From assembly GCA_013398295.1 (NCBI GenBank), contig VZSF01000979.1, positions 186,001 to 250,000 on the forward strand: a stretch of DNA of 64,000 bases, written 5' to 3'. The notes under the pieces were generated by a model, which worked only from the letters and a program-made list of their open reading frames with translations, did no database searches and had not been told where the DNA came from. The stretch's first letter is position 1; every line of letters starts with the position of its first letter. The position numbers and the translations under genes were made by a program. Of this stretch, positions 35,393 through 45,410 are shown in pieces. The DNA is from Chionis minor (lineage: Eukaryota > Chordata > Aves > Charadriiformes > Chionididae).

Positions 35393-38300
35393 TTTAAACA
35401 GCACCCCAAAGAGAAAAAGTGCTACTGAAAAAGCACAACATAAAACAGGGCCAAATATGTCTTTCTTCCAGAAGCACACAGTGAAAACCCTAAGGAGATG
35501 ATTCTGCTAAGTATACAAAGAAGCTGCACTTGAAATCTTGTAGGTTATAGCCATAACACTACTAGTAAGCTGTATTGTAGCATAAATCAGTTCACATTAG
35601 TGCAGAGTATCTCTCTTCAAATAGCTCTGGTTGAGTACTTGGTGTAAAAGCCTTACCATGGCCAGGCCTTCCTCTAAACGCAGTGTTACCATCACCGGCA
35701 TCTAAAGTGACACTGTATTCTGCCAGTCTCATGCCCTGCACTTTATACTGTGTATAGAATTGGTCAGCAGTGGCCTCTCCAGACAGCAGCTCCGGCTACT
35801 CGCCACCATGTACTGGAAAAGCCAAATGCAACATTTCAGCAGGAGCACAGTGGGAAAGGAAGAGAGGGAGGAACTTGGCTGTGAATAGGAAGACAGTCAG
35901 GGTAGCAAACACTTGAAAGTACCCACTGCTCTTTTACAGAGCTTCTTTTTTTTTTTTCCCCCACTTTCAACCCCTTCATACTTTTAACAGTGGTACAAAA
36001 CCAGTCAGGCTACCAACTTTAGCACTTCCATAATACAGAATCGGATGATTAAGGCACAAAACTCCATTGTTTCCCAGGTCTCGGTGTTCTGCAGAACCAA
36101 AAGCCAGATTCCTTGTATACTGACTTGTATGTATTACCCTTTATATCCAAAACTGAGGTACAACAAAAGCTTGCAAATTAAAGACAACAGAAAATGAAGG
36201 TACGAAAATGCATCTCAAAATCTATAGCCAATTGCCTCAACTTCTTCCTGCCTTTAAAAGTAATAAAGTGTACATCATTTTCACACCCTTAGAAAAGTTG
36301 AGTCGTATCTTTTAAGTCAACCTTTCTGCCCTCATTTATGATAAATTATTCATAGGCAATCACAGGCTTTGGGGTACTAGCAGTTTTTAAAATGTATTTG
36401 CCTCTTTCTCTTAAAATAGTCAGTGGAACTTCTAAAACAACTGCTATAAAGATATATTAGGATGCTAATCTTTCTAACACTTGAGAAGATCAAATTGTGC
36501 CGTTGGTTTGTTTTTAAAAACCAGGCCTAAGGTACTCATAGAAGCTGATGACTTACAGTCATCAGCCTGTTCTTCACTCTCTTTCTTCAAGTACCTCCAC
36601 AGGACAGTAAATGGAAGAGTTCCAGATTGAGTGTAGTGAGCCTTTAGTGGGGCAGGGGGGTAGCACTGTCTGTTTTCACAGACAATATCACTTTGTTAAT
36701 GATTACTTTTAGCAGGTTTTTTTTTTTAATTTTTAATTTTTCTATGGAGAAAATGAATGCATTAGCCTAGAAAACCACAAATTCCTTGAACAGCTATAGG
36801 AAAAGTGAGTTGAGACACAAGCCAAACAATCTGGTTTAAAGCACAGCAACCTGAAGGCTTCATTCCCGAGTGCGACAGCGGCAGCCTGATGTGTGACAGC
36901 CCAGCCACCAGCCCGTGTTCCCCAGCAGAGCCAGCACCTGGGCAGGCGGCGAGCGGCTACCCCCGCACAGCCGTCTCTCGGCTGCCACCTCCTGGGTTGG
37001 CTCCTTATAACACGGTCCCCACCGCCCCCGTTCGTTGGATGACAAGCCACTAGTTCCTGTTTTTTGCAGTACGCATCGGGCTGAGCTTCTCTTGAGAACA
37101 AACCCGAACGAAAGACCAAAATCAGGAATGGAAGCCTTTAACATTAAGCCATGTCGGTATATGGACGTTCTGCCAGACAAAGGGATCAGTGTATTCAAAT
37201 GCTGCCTGCTGAGGCAAAGACATTTTTTCAGGACAAATTCTTGCCCTTCCACAAACACTCCTCGTCTGGCAGAGCTCTACAGGATTCCCACAACAGCCCT
37301 GTAGTTTGCAGCAGCTTTTCCCAGGAACATCTGTCTGCACCTGGAGCCACCACCTCTGCAGCATGCTGTGACACAGCTGGAAGAGCCACAGAGGGGTGGG
37401 ATTACCCTCCCATACGGCCAAGGCAGAGAAACCACTGGATGCATCCCAGGAAAGCTAGGACTGCAGTGTGCATTGATCTGCATCCCACTCACGGACCTCA
37501 GCAGAACAGAAGGTAGCCCTCACCCAGCTGCCTAGTCTTGCATGTGTGGAAACCAGGACATGTGCAGCCACATCTTTGCCTGACATGCAGTCAGACACAG
37601 CTGGGATTCATCCCCTGGCCTGGAAATTTGGAAGTACTTCTGGGTCACTCCAGAGACAGCCTTAGGCAGCTATCTTAGAAGAGTAATTTGCCCTCTTACA
37701 TTAGTATCTCCCTAGGAGAGAGGGTAGCCCTACAGAGGGAGCTGGAACACCGGTCTTGGAGTGCGGACTTAAATTTCAGTGAGATACATTTTACCTCTAA
37801 TTATGCACATCATCCCTCCTACGGGCATTTCCATTTCGCTTTCAGATGCCAACTGAAGAACCCGAAGTTACACAAGAATGATACATCATTGTTCCAGAAC
37901 AAAGCAGTACTTGCCTCATGCACAGCTAGGGACACAAAATGACATTTCATTGTTTTGACCATGGCAGCGTACACACATTGTAACACTCAGCTGTGACTCA
38001 GTACAACATCTCTTCCATTCATTGTTCCTGGTCACTGTGGGGAAGTACACAATTATTCTTTCTCTTCTTTTCTGCACCCTCCTTCCCAGCTGCATTGCTG
38101 ATGGGGAAGGTGCACTTAAGGTCACCCTGGAGAAATCTTCCAGGAGACTGCAGCACTAGAGAGGCATTAGTGCAACACAAGAACTGCCCCTGATCACAGA
38201 GCCCCAAGTATAATTTAACTGATGTAAATACCACTACTTCTCTGTATCAGAGCACAGCACCGGTATGCAAGCACTGTGTAGGTTTCACTTCATTCATTCA

Positions 38301-40184
38301 TAAGCCATCCTCTACAAGGCAAACTAGCCATTTACTTTGTGAAATTAATACACTGATTAGTTCCATGGTAACAGCAAACATGAATGTGGAAAAATGAACA
38401 CCAAAAATGGGAAAGCTTGTGTATTTCCTTCTTTTCTAAAAACAGAATTACTTGATAAAAGCAGCGATCTGTATTCCGGACTCTCTACAATGCCTGGTAA
38501 AAATGACATTCAAATAGCAGAGGGCCTCTCTCCAACCTCCAAAGCAAAGGAAAATTCAACCTTGAACTTGACTGGCTCTGCCTAGATAATAGGGCCCACA
38601 TGATTTGGAGGCTGCCTGTGTGTAAGCATGCAAGGAGCGGCTGCTGTCCTGCAGAGGAAGGACTTGCTCTCTTCCACTGAGCAAAGCACATCAGTAAGTT
38701 AATAAACACAGTTTAGCCATGCTTCTGCCTTCAGTTGTATGTTTCATTGGGGTTTACTTAATCCAGATTACAGTGACGATCCCTAAATATCAAAACTGAT
38801 AGAGATCACTGGGGGAAAACAGAATAGATCATCGCCTATTTTTCTCATTTTATTTTGTCCAGCTAGCAGCTGTTTGTAGATTTTTACTGCAGACACAATG
38901 AAATGGATTATACAGCTGAGGCTTAAACAGTATGTGACATAATGATATAAAAACTTGAGCAAATAATTTTCTTTTTCTTTACCTCGTTTTTCTTCCTTTA
39001 TACCTATCTTGTCTACATTGATAATGATGACCAGATAGAACATCCTCTCAACATTAGTCAAAATGGCATACACAATGGGACTTCAAACTCTTAGCATCTA
39101 AACACTATCATGGCACAGTGCAATAATATAAATAAAAGGATCTTACTCAGATGAGAAGCCCATTGTTTAAAGTGGAAGCACAGGCATACTATGTCAGTCT
39201 TTTTTAATTAGGTTTCAAAACAGTAACAAGATCACTAAAATCGTAACTGTGAATATAAATGCATATATAAACTGCAGAAAGTTCAAGAGACTCACTTTCC
39301 TTTGAAAAACTAATCCATTTTGATGACTTTGAATCCTAACATGTCTAAAGTCAAACTACTAAAACTAATTAAACCTAGAGTTGTCTATTTGTAATAATAG
39401 CTGGCACTTTTTTCCTGAAGCACCATGCAATTACAGAGCCAAAAAAGCTCCTTCAGAATTAATCATGTCTAGACATCATTAAGTAGTTAGAGGTTTGCGT
39501 GTTATTGCTAATGCAAGTTTGTGGCTGGCAGAGTATTAGATCTAACTTTGAATCAAGGTCTGTCCATATTTTTTTAATGCAATGGACTTGTAATATCAGC
39601 TGCACAGTAGAAGTGTTTCTGTGAGACAGAGCTACTGGAACATAACCACTACTAAAAAGTTAATAACTCTGGGGTATAGTTTATATTTTCTCCCCTGTTT
39701 GTACCAAAATGTTTAATCTACTTAAAGTAGCTTTCATGTTACAAGAATGCCAAAATAGCATAAAGCTTGCAAACTGATTCCACAGTCATCTAAAATTAAA
39801 CTACTCAGGACTTTTTTTTAAGATCAGAAAAACTTCAATTGTCCTGTTGTGACCTCCCATGCAGACAGTGAACACAGACTACCAATGCAAAGACATTAAA
39901 ACAGTATGTATTACAGAGAACCGAACACCTTGAAACCAAGAATTTTAGGGAAGATTGCTTTAAAAACCAACTCCACGTTAAAAAGCACGAAGAGGTGATT
40001 TCAAAGGAGAATCAAGAACACTTGAAAACCCTAATTATTACTCATTCATTTCATTCAGTCAAATTATTCAGACTGAGGTGTCTATTACAACTGCTTAAAA
40101 ACGTAAGTTTTCTGTAAAAACACCTCAGAGCTAAACCAGTATGCTCATTAGGAACAGTAACACTTTATTTTTAAAAGAGTACAG
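35393..40184 (-). other. Region between the MOCS2 stop and the ITGA2 end (possible long MOCS2 3' UTR)
   Basis: No coding exon was recognised on either strand. A GC- and CpG-richer patch at about 36860-37110 stands out from AT-rich surroundings. How much of this region is transcribed as MOCS2 3' UTR depends on which polyadenylation signal is used. Confidence 0.5.
40164..40169 (-). terminator. MOCS2: Candidate proximal MOCS2 polyadenylation signal AATAAA
   Basis: Canonical hexamer on minus starting 16 bases after the MOCS2B stop codon. This would give an extremely short 3' UTR, so use is uncertain. Confidence 0.35.
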
Positions 40185-40253
40185 TTATTTTTCTGAATTT
40201 GCCCAAAAGCATTCCTTGTTTTCTTTCCAAGAATATTCATCCTCATAAATCTC
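40185..40253 (-). CDS. MOCS2: MOCS2 exon 7 (MOCS2B C-terminus)
   Basis: Acceptor tttttgcag, then [22 protein letters not shown] and TAA. It matches the human C-terminal segment closely (EIYE, WK, NKECFWA). Confidence 0.95.
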   Translation of the reverse strand, partial: EIYEDEYSWKENKECFWANSEK

Positions 40254-43200
40254 CTGCAAAAATAAACAAAGAACGGGAGATATTGTGGGAGTCTGCTACA
40301 TACAGCCACAAGCCAGGCCAAACAACTCAACAGCCATCCTGCTATTATTTACTGATCACAACAGGACTACACAGCACTTGGCCAGCAAACAGAAAAGAGG
40401 GCAGTACCCTTGGAACATACTGACTTACATGTTGGCAGAGGCTGAACCTCAGGCTGAACCCCATTAAATTTAGAAGAGCCCATCTATATTGAAGTCAATT
40501 CAAGACAGAAATGATGTAAAAGCTGTAGAGTACACAGCGCTTGTATCTGAAATTGCCCTTTTTACATTGCCATGTTAATCCACTATACCATTACTTTTAG
40601 GAGAGTATTTAAATGTATACAAAATGCCAATATTAACAAATATAAGTGACAACAATACACAAAAAACAGGAAGTACGAGATCTTCAGGACAGACTGGGCT
40701 ACCCACCAGCAGTCCAGTCCTAAGCAGCAAACTCAGCAGGGCTCTGAGCCCTTCATTATTCTTTCTGCAAACTTCAGTCTCCTGACAGAGGTGTTAGAAA
40801 AGTGGAGTAATGCAGAGATCACTGTTAGCACATGCCAAGTTCTGCCTGGGAGAAAAGGCAGAGGTAATGCTCATTACTTCCACGCAACACTGTGGTTATG
40901 CAATGAGTTTCTTTCTAGAGCCAGGCTGGTCTCTCCACACACTGTTGTGTGCCCATACTAGCTTTGGGATCTCTGCTCATCCCTTCATTGTGTGCTGTTG
41001 CTTAATGCTTTGTGATTTCCCAAGGCCACAGGGATGAGGGGAAAACGGAAAGACCAGAAATGTCACTTTGCTTGCAAACTGCAATGCTACCCAAAGCAAA
41101 GCTGACTCAAAGTTCTTCTGCAAGCCTGTGCAGAACCAAGTTTTGCCACTCAAAAGTGGAGAGCTCAGGGTGCCTTCACTTTGATGCCAGGATGGCGTTA
41201 AAAGTAAGAGGAGCTGGATGGTACAGGCAAGGTAGGGCCTTCCAGGCGCCCTACCTGCCACAGATGGGCCTGGCTACATTAGAAGAAACTCACTGGTGCT
41301 AGACACTGGCATCACGTCAGGAGCAACTGCTGCCCATAATGCTTCAGCTCCTTCCCTTAAGAGCAGCAGCAGCCGTTAGCCCAGATGTGTAAGACTCTGG
41401 CACAGGCCTAAAATCAAATTTCTCTTCAAACATACCTTTTTCCATATCGGGACAGATGCTTTCAAGGTATTGATGCAGTATGTTACAGCTTCAAGGGATT
41501 CTGCTCTGTGTGGAGAGGAGACTGCAATAATTACACTTGCTTCAGTTACTGGAACCACACTAGGGAGAGAAGAGGAACAACAGCAGCTTTGGCTAATGCT
41601 TAACATCAAGAGCACCCAAAAGTTGTAGCCATGTCACGTCAGTATTCTGGCCACATGCTCTCCTGACTCATTCATACCGAGCAAGTGTCAAGCCATGTCC
41701 AAAAGATTATACACTTTTTAAAAGAAAGAAAACCACAAACAAAATCAGTACCAGATGTGAGAATTCCATGCTTTAGAATAAATAAACCCACCAGACATAA
41801 GCTTTTTTCTTCCATTCTTTCTTTTTTTTAAATAAGGTCTATGGAATTAAGAAGGAAAAATTACTAAATTGCAACAACACATAGAAAACTCACTGGAAGC
41901 TGGCTTAATAATAAAAAAACAACAAGTTACGAACAGACAGTCCTTATCTGAAAACCTAAGAAATCATCTCAGTTTGCACAAGAATTTGTGAAAGAAAAAA
42001 CTAGGTGCCTCAAACTATGCAGATTTTGCAATGAAACTGAATTTTTCACAGATTCTGATTTCAAATTATGAAGTTTTTGCTGTTTAGTGTGTTGTTTTCC
42101 AAACTTAACAGAAGTACCACTAAGTTTTGTTTTGCTCCTCACAAGCGTAGCATTCTCAAAAGCTGCTTCCCAACCCTCTCTCTGTAGTAAGCGTCCTCTG
42201 GCAAACAGGTCATAGCAAAAAATCTAAGCTTTGAGGGCTTCAAACTGCCCTCAAGAGAATCACTCTCTCTGTTGACTATCAATGAAATCTAAGGAAATTA
42301 CCCCTCAGAGCTAGTATTACCCTTTGTGATCACCTCCTAACTTTCTTCTGCTGAGAGAAAAGGAAACAACCATTTCCAACAGACTCAGCAAATCCTGCTA
42401 GTTTCAGTGAGAAATCTGATGAACCATGAAGGCTCAAAAGTATGTCAGACACTAGTATTCCACGTTTCGAACCCAACAGAAAACGCTTATCCGAGATTAA
42501 AGAAACAACAGGAGGTTCTCCAGCAAGCATGCCTGGCAATTACCATGTCTCCCCACTCCCCACAGTCTAAGCTTTCAGGTTCCCTATGGCATAATTTGAC
42601 TTAAATCTAACAATAAAAACATACTGCAGTACCTCAATGAAAGAGAGAAGAAAAATAGAAAGTGCTACCAACTTCATGTCTTTAAAATAAGGCAAAACAA
42701 ACTAACAGCCTCCACTTCCCTGGAAGGAAATCTCAGTCCCTTCTCCCCACTTTCAAGCCATCACACCAGCATCAAGGATCCTGCAGGCTAAACGTGGACT
42801 CCAGCAAACACTACCAATACACACAGTTTTGAAAAAGACGATTTCTGAAACTTATCTTCATAGCGAGTAGCTCCGCAGCAAGAGCTTGATCCTGCAGCCA
42901 GCTGTGCTGCATTACAGTTCATAAAGACTCCTGCATGACCTGCAACTATGTAAGCACACCCATGAACCACACAAGGATTAATATTCCGCTTGCAGAAGGA
43001 TGGGCTCCGGTCATACATACCCAAGTCTATGATGCACTGCAATATGTTTGACTGATGGCCATTTCTGTCTAACATCTCTGCAGATTTTCTTTATTTCGGA
43101 CTCTGCCATTGAAGTATATGCTTCATATTCTAAGTGAATCACCTTTTTCCCTTCAAAATTATTTCTTGTAGTACCTAAACACAAATGATTTACCAACCAA

Positions 43201-44168
43201 AAGCACTGAGTAAATAAATATGTATTATATATTTAAAATATTTATATATTTATTATATAATAACATATTATAGATAAGTACCAAGTAAAACTCCAGATCT
43301 CCTGCTGTGGGCAAGGTCAGCACTGTGCAAGTATAAACAACGTCCCCTAATCATGGCTGTGTAAAGAGATTCTTTAAACAAGAAGAATCTTTAATATACA
43401 AGGATGAATTTAGTTTACACGTTATATAAGTCTACAGTCTGCAATGCACAAGGCTGGGACATCATCTGTGGTAACTGCTAAGTTGTTACTATTGCATTTG
43501 CCCATGCAATGTTTAAGTGCTCAGTATTTAGGAGCCCAGTAGCACTCACGCTTAAGTACAAAGGGGTTTCAAGATCTGTACCAAGTACATCAAGCAACAG
43601 TGCAGAGCTATCAGCCTTGACCTTCACCAGTCCAGGGTAGAACAGTATTTTACTTTCAACCAAGATCTGAGTTGCAGGAGCTTTCATACAGGTGTGGACC
43701 TGTGATTTGCATAGCCACACTATCCCACTTCCCACTCTGAAGGAGCTGTGTCGAAGGGGATGGGAGAACAGTTACTAAGCAGCCCTGTACTCCACAGCTG
43801 CTGTTCTGTTCAGCCCTAGGATAACCACACCAGCAGGGAAGCTTCTCGCCACTTTGTCCCAGCACAACTGTTTAAGAGTGGCCATGGTCTTATTCTAAAT
43901 AATTGAGAATGTGTTTTCTAAGCACCCTGGGTCCGGTCCAGGAATTTATTTATTTGAGAAGCACGAGTTTGGGGTGTGGACAATCTAGGTTCCATTTATT
44001 AGACTATTAACACACCCAGAGATCCAGCTCAGAAATATTAAACTCACCAATGAACAGAGACACTGCCCCACAGCATGGTGAAATGACCAGCTCTGACACT
44101 TCATCTACAGAGAGCTTTTCAGACTTGAGCTTGATAAAATCTTTTGGCTCATCCTGGCTTTCATCCAT
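40185..44168 (-). CDS. MOCS2: MOCS2B, molybdopterin synthase catalytic (large) subunit
   Basis: MoaE-family subunit that, with MOCS2A, inserts two sulfurs into cPMP to form molybdopterin in the cytosol. Exons on minus: 44168-44048 (from the ATG), 43174-43021, 41559-41436, 40253-40185; joined 155 aa plus stop, close to bacterial MoaE. Family residues are present: Arg in [17 protein letters not shown], and the two active-site lysines in [12 protein letters not shown] chose the ATG at 44168-44166 because it is the first ATG after the MOCS2A start and has a strong context (G at -3 and +4). Human MOCS2B starts about 35 codons earlier, in the exon shared with MOCS2A; that codon is ACG here (45363-45361). 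Using it through the acceptor ending at 44171 would give about 189 aa, so the true N-terminus is open. Confidence 0.93.
41436..41559 (-). CDS. MOCS2: MOCS2 exon 6 (MOCS2B)
   Basis: Completes a split Gly codon and encodes [20 protein letters not shown] then [13 protein letters not shown] and PIWKK, the substrate-binding core with both catalytic lysines. Acceptor ccctag, donor gtatgt. Confidence 0.96.
41560..43020 (-). other. MOCS2 intron between exons 5 and 6
   Basis: AT-rich noncoding sequence; no repeat family or exon recognised. Confidence 0.7.
43021..43174 (-). CDS. MOCS2: MOCS2 exon 5 (MOCS2B)
   Basis: Encodes [20 protein letters not shown] then [19 protein letters not shown] and [11 protein letters not shown]. 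It has one Ser more than human after KWP. Acceptor tttag, donor gtatgt. Confidence 0.96.
43205..43275. repeat. AT-only low-complexity tract
   Basis: About 70 bases of nearly pure A/T with TATATTTA-like words, about 30 bases upstream of the exon 5 acceptor on minus. Simple sequence. Confidence 0.85.
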
Positions 44169-44174
44169 AGCTCA
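44048..44174 (-). CDS. MOCS2: MOCS2 exon 4 (MOCS2B; contains the candidate start ATG)
   Basis: Encodes [20 protein letters not shown] then [20 protein letters not shown]. The 5' boundary is ambiguous. Acceptor AGs end at 44184 (ttggtttcag), 44175 (ttttctag) and 44171 (gtgag). Only the last keeps the frame running in from exon 3. The ATG at 44168 is included in every case. Donor gtgagt. Confidence 0.9.
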
Positions 44175-44817
44175 CTAGAAAAGCTGAAACCAAACAGACT
44201 CTGTTGTTGGTTTTGGCAAGATGAGCATTGGCCAACTGATTTTTATCCAGTGCTGATGCCCCAATTTACGCAGAAAACATGCACCATCTACTTCCTCACC
44301 CCAAGAGACCAGTCTCACTTCTCAGCAGACTTGCAAGTATCAAGCAATGACCTGGTTTTTAATGCATACGGTTTCCTTCCCAGTAGGAAAGTCTGGTCCA
44401 GTAGGACAAAACCAGAACTAGTCTAAGGCCCCAGTTTAAGATTACAACCAGCATGCATCACTGTGCTAGTAAATCTGTGGTAAAATAGTCATCCCCTCCT
44501 CCCTATCTTATCCTGAAATCAAACACAGTTTAAAACAGAGATTTCTGATAAAGACAGATTAGAGTTCTAATCCTGAAGTTTAATATGCTCTCCAGGACAT
44601 TCAGTTCCTTGTACTGTTGGTCCATGTCATTGACACAGGAGACACTTCTAATTTCTCTCAGTAGAAATCAGTCATCAGTTCATTTAAGAATGAGGAAGAA
44701 AAGATGTATTTTGAGCAGCAGTAATGGAACAAGGCGCAGTAAATACACAGACTGGCACTCGAAAGCATGCAATGAAATGAAGCTATTCTAAGGACACCTG
44801 TTCCTTTGACAGCAATT

Positions 44818-44847
44818 AAAAAAAAAGGGGGGGGGGGAGGGGAGGGA
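44818..44847 (+). repeat. Poly-A/poly-G purine tract in MOCS2 intron
   Basis: A run of A followed by about eleven G and two further G runs. Low-complexity sequence with quadruplex potential on the plus strand. Confidence 0.9.
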
Positions 44848-45147
44848 CCTAAGTAGCAATCAATTCTTTTTCTGTTAAGAACTGGCAGGAGGTTTTTCAT
44901 TATTATCTTATTTAGGCAAGCTGGGTATCTACCAGCAGCCAGACCTAAAACCCAAATTCAAATCAATGCCTGACCTCTCTGGCAATTTTCTTCTGTTTAC
45001 TGCATAGTGTTAATCATTTATTGGTGCACCAGCTTTTAGTTTCAGGTAAGCACACTGGCTCTCTCCAGCAGGAAACACAAGTTACCCTCTCTCAAAAGAG
45101 TACAGGAATGGACGGAGAGAATTGCAATCACATCTCTGGACCTAAAC

Positions 45148-45163
45148 AAAAAAAAAAAAAAAA
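45148..45163 (+). repeat. A16 homopolymer
   Basis: Sixteen consecutive A in the MOCS2 intron 3 region. No recognisable SINE body precedes it. Confidence 0.9.
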
Positions 45164-45199
45164 TTACAGGAACATCATAGAGAACCCATGAGATATTTT

Positions 45200-45231
45200 A
45201 GCACAGGATGGCATTAGCACAGGATGGCACT
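45200..45231 (+). repeat. 16-bp tandem duplication near the MOCS2 exon 3 donor
   Basis: agcacaggatggca is repeated with a 16-base period, ending about 30 bases inside the intron from the exon 3 donor on minus. Confidence 0.8.
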
Positions 45232-45263
45232 CCACAGGAAAGTCAGCAAGAAGTGGTACTTAC

Positions 45264-45410
45264 CCAACAGAATCTGGCCAGATTCAACCTCCACTAATTG
45301 GTGGGATGATGGCAACCTCGTCTCCAGGCTGCAGGACCAGGAGCTGATCTCCAAGAAGCACGTACTCCTGCCGAACAGCAAAAACCACTTGATCCCGGAT
45401 GACAGCAAGC
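45264..45410 (-). CDS. MOCS2: MOCS2 exon 3 (end of MOCS2A; overlapping MOCS2B frame)
   Basis: In the MOCS2A frame it encodes LAVIRDQVVFAVRQEYVLLG then DQLLVLQPGDEVAIIPPISGG and TGA (45286-45284). The alternative frame is open throughout and matches the human MOCS2B N-terminus (LEISS, SLETRLP, LVE), but the human ATG is ACG at 45363-45361. Acceptor ccctcag, donor gtaagt. Confidence 0.96.
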
